Shown in pieces: positions 62,197-64,000 of a DNA stretch of 64,000 bases. Within the stretch, counting starts at the first letter, position 1, and each line of letters opens with the position of its first letter. Where the stretch lies: contig JAKAXD010000001.1 of assembly GCA_021816725.1 (NCBI GenBank), positions 62,001 to 126,000 on the forward strand. Direction: 5' to 3'. A program made the position numbers and the translations under genes. Source of the stretch: Thermoplasmata archaeon. Its GTDB lineage: Archaea; Thermoplasmatota; Thermoplasmata; Thermoplasmatales; GCA-001856825. The notes under the pieces were generated by a model. That model worked only from the letters and a program-made list of their open reading frames with translations, ran no database searches and was not told the DNA's origin.

Positions 62197-63672
62197 TCAG
62201 GACGATTCCACGGCATTTTCGGCTCTTTGAGTGCTGATTGAGAGATGGGGTTGAACTGATGAGAACAGGCTTTTCTGTGTTGATAGCCACATGAATGGAA
62301 GCATTACTATCCACAGAACTATTGATAGGTCTGCCTGCTGTGGAGCTGTCCAAAAGGTCCATATTGATCTTTGAAGTGAGAAAACTAGATAATAAATGAC
62401 GATGGGAATGATGCCAATCGATACTGCAAATGCCTCAATGAATGCAATGCCGATAGATGGTTCGGAAGAGAAGTAGACTATGGATATCAGGAAACCTGCT
62501 AAGAAAGCAGCATAGGACATTGTGGAAAACCAGAGGGGGTTTGTTACAGCCTTCAGCGTGATATCAGGAATGAACCAGACAAGAACTGAAACTACAGATA
62601 AGATGAGGAAGAGGGTCGAATACAGCGGCCCAATAGTCCTGCGTGGAAAGAGGAAATATACAAGATAGTAAGCAAGGAAACCGTTGAGGATCATTTCCAT
62701 GGAAGTTCCAAAGAGGAATATCGGGACGTCCTGCAGACGGAAAAATATGCCCGCTACAACAAGTATCTGTGACAGCACTATAAGGAGCTCTATTAGCATC
62801 ACCTTGCTGCGTTTCTTCAGTGAAAATACATGAGGAAATTTTGGCAAACGTCTTGGCTCGTAGTATCTTACAATCATAACGTATGTCAGTACGAGTAGAA
62901 CGACACTGAGCAGGAGGAATGGAACAAGCAAGAAATTGAATACGAGCATGGTGGCAGCGGGAAAGATGCCAATTGCGCTCTCGCACTGGCAGCCGAGGGC
63001 GCTCACTGCCCCGTATCCGGCAGTCACCAGTCCCCTTCTCTTCTTTGTCAGAAGGAGAATGATGCGGTGGTAGTTTTCCACCAAGAGTGAAGATATGAAG
63101 AAGAACAGGAGGAATTCAAACGGTCCTGTTATGAAGTCAAGGTACCTTGTACTTATGAACAATCCGAGGTATTCCGTTATCGGAACTGGAAGACCAACAG
63201 TGGTCAGCCTGTCAGCAAGCAGTTGAATGGTCAAGGGCCCCGGTACCTGCTGGGGTGATATAACCAGGACCTTTCCTATGATGTCCATAAACACAAGTAC
63301 GGCAACCAAAGAAACTCCTTTCGTAACCTTGTAGCGGGTGCGGAGGGTAAAGAGTGCAAGGAAGGAAGCGCATATCGAGGGCACTATTAGAAGAGCCGTT
63401 GTCAAATTGCCAACAAAGATGACAAGTGCGATCAAGTATATGGTAACATAAAGTATGGAATAGAAAGACGCTCCATCTTTCTTCGTTACTAGGGGAAAGA
63501 TGAGGAACAGGTTTACAACCAATGCAGAAACGAAGAAGAGGAGTGTGGAATCTGAGGATGTGAAAACGAGTCCTACAAAGTATCCAAATAATATATAGAA
63601 GTCCAGAAAAAAGAGGGAAAGAATCAAGAAAATTGCTTTCAGTGGAATGCTCCTTCTACTCATTGTAAGCAT
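62197..63672 (-). CDS. Multi-pass membrane protein with GCQCE motif
   Basis: A 491-residue protein with about 13 hydrophobic helices. A loop between helices near residues 220-235 reads SALGCQCESAIGIFPAA, with a CxCE motif that could bind a metal such as copper or iron. There is no similarity by eye to MFS or cytochrome families. It overlaps the upstream partial membrane gene by 17 bases, so the two form a unit. The function is not known; the conserved-looking metal motif is the only clue. Confidence 0.7.
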   Translation of the reverse strand: MLTMSRRSIPLKAIFLILSLFFLDFYILFGYFVGLVFTSSDSTLLFFVSALVVNLFLIFPLVTKKDGASFYSILYVTIYLIALVIFVGNLTTALLIVPSICASFLALFTLRTRYKVTKGVSLVAVLVFMDIIGKVLVISPQQVPGPLTIQLLADRLTTVGLPVPITEYLGLFISTRYLDFITGPFEFLLFFFISSLLVENYHRIILLLTKKRRGLVTAGYGAVSALGCQCESAIGIFPAATMLVFNFLLVPFLLLSVVLLVLTYVMIVRYYEPRRLPKFPHVFSLKKRSKVMLIELLIVLSQILVVAGIFFRLQDVPIFLFGTSMEMILNGFLAYYLVYFLFPRRTIGPLYSTLFLILSVVSVLVWFIPDITLKAVTNPLWFSTMSYAAFLAGFLISIVYFSSEPSIGIAFIEAFAVSIGIIPIVIYYLVFSLQRSIWTFWTAPQQADLSIVLWIVMLPFMWLSTQKSLFSSVQPHLSISTQRAENAVESS

Positions 63673-64000
63673 GAGACCTGTAAAGGGCTATGAATGCAGT
63701 CCCTAGAAGAAACAGCAGTCCCAGTCCGACTCCGTACAATGACTGGTTGAATGTTGTCGTAGGTGGAATTACCGAAATGATAGAAATAATTGCCAGTGCA
63801 AGGAATCCGTAGAGGCCACCAAACACAACATATCCCTTTCCAGAGAGCTTCTTTTGCTCACCGGTTCTCTTCACTCCGTATATGCTGGCGTAGAGGGCAG
63901 TTATCGATATCCCTAGAATTACAAGCAGGAATATCGTTGCGGTCGTGTAATATATCGTTCCCTGTTTAACTGCGGCATATATGGATATACCTGCCAGAAT
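63656..64000 (-). CDS. Membrane protein, partial (5' end beyond window)
   Basis: The frame is open from the right edge to the stop at 63656, giving at least 114 residues and running off the window. Three or four helices can be seen (TIFLLVILGISITALYASIY and others). A GTG within it at 63872-63874 was a possible internal start but the upstream frame is membrane-like throughout, so the gene is longer. It overlaps the start of the 491-residue gene by 17 bases. They probably form one complex or transporter; no family assigned. Confidence 0.65.
   Translation of the reverse strand: MLAGISIYAAVKQGTIYYTTATIFLLVILGISITALYASIYGVKRTGEQKKLSGKGYVVFGGLYGFLALAIISIISVIPPTTTFNQSLYGVGLGLLFLLGTAFIALYRSHAYNE

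Overview
The window reads as a chromosomal segment of a Thermoplasmatales-type archaeon, most likely a heat-tolerant acidophile. Archaeal signatures include an initiator tRNA-Met with A1-U72, geranylgeranylglyceryl-phosphate synthase and its UbiA partner, Rpo3, Rpo6, SRP54, Sec61-beta, Nop5 and archaeal-type dihydroneopterin aldolase. Acid life is suggested by a thermopsin-family protease and by large secreted Ser/Thr/Asn-rich proteins with very few charges. Many promoters show a TATA-like box about 25 bases before the start codon. No rRNA or CRISPR array was seen.

Region 1-2.2 kb is accessory: an HTH protein running off the left edge, an array of eight TTTGAA repeats spaced 11 bases, an unknown 138-residue protein and an AbrB-like protein. 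From 2.2 to 19.7 kb lies a cell-surface locus: a FkbM-type methyltransferase, a Wzx-like flippase, two tandem paralogous giant surface proteins (probable S-layer or stalk proteins), two nucleotide-sugar epimerases, GmhA, HddA and HddC homologues (heptose activation), and a membrane-anchored thermopsin. Together these suggest that the cell surface is decorated with a heptose- or related sugar-containing glycan. This is the most interesting system here.

From 19.9 to 21.9 kb is an insertion region: the initiator tRNA gene, a nonsense-broken ORF, a lone TnpB with its RuvC residues intact, and a decayed second copy of the tRNA starting at the tnpB stop codon. From 21.9 to 30.4 kb come a 2-oxoacid:ferredoxin oxidoreductase, Sec61-beta, an AmrS-type radical SAM enzyme, a gamma-carbonic-anhydrase-like protein and the rps13-rps4-rps11-rpo3-srp54 operon. 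From 30.4 to 31.3 kb is a graveyard: an IS605-like hairpin, a headless AbiEi-like gene and the last piece of an aminotransferase.

From 31.3 to 55.4 kb is mostly core metabolism and information processing: LipB, lysine 6-aminotransferase, a TPR protein, two lipid-ether enzymes, Trm1, THEP1 NTPase, MptD, an N-acyl-amino-acid racemase/deacylase pair, aspartate aminotransferase, Rpo6, fRMsr, Nop5, a hexulose-phosphate synthase-RraA fusion, a GT-C membrane glycosyltransferase, an overlapping NAD kinase-JAMM-ComB operon, PfkB kinase, PdxS and PurC. From 55.5 kb to the end come tRNA-Leu, a VapBC pair with a perfect palindromic operator, a DUF1015 protein, TrpB2, GTP-type PEP carboxykinase and a pair of membrane proteins running off the right edge. 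All assignments come from reading motifs; no database search was possible.
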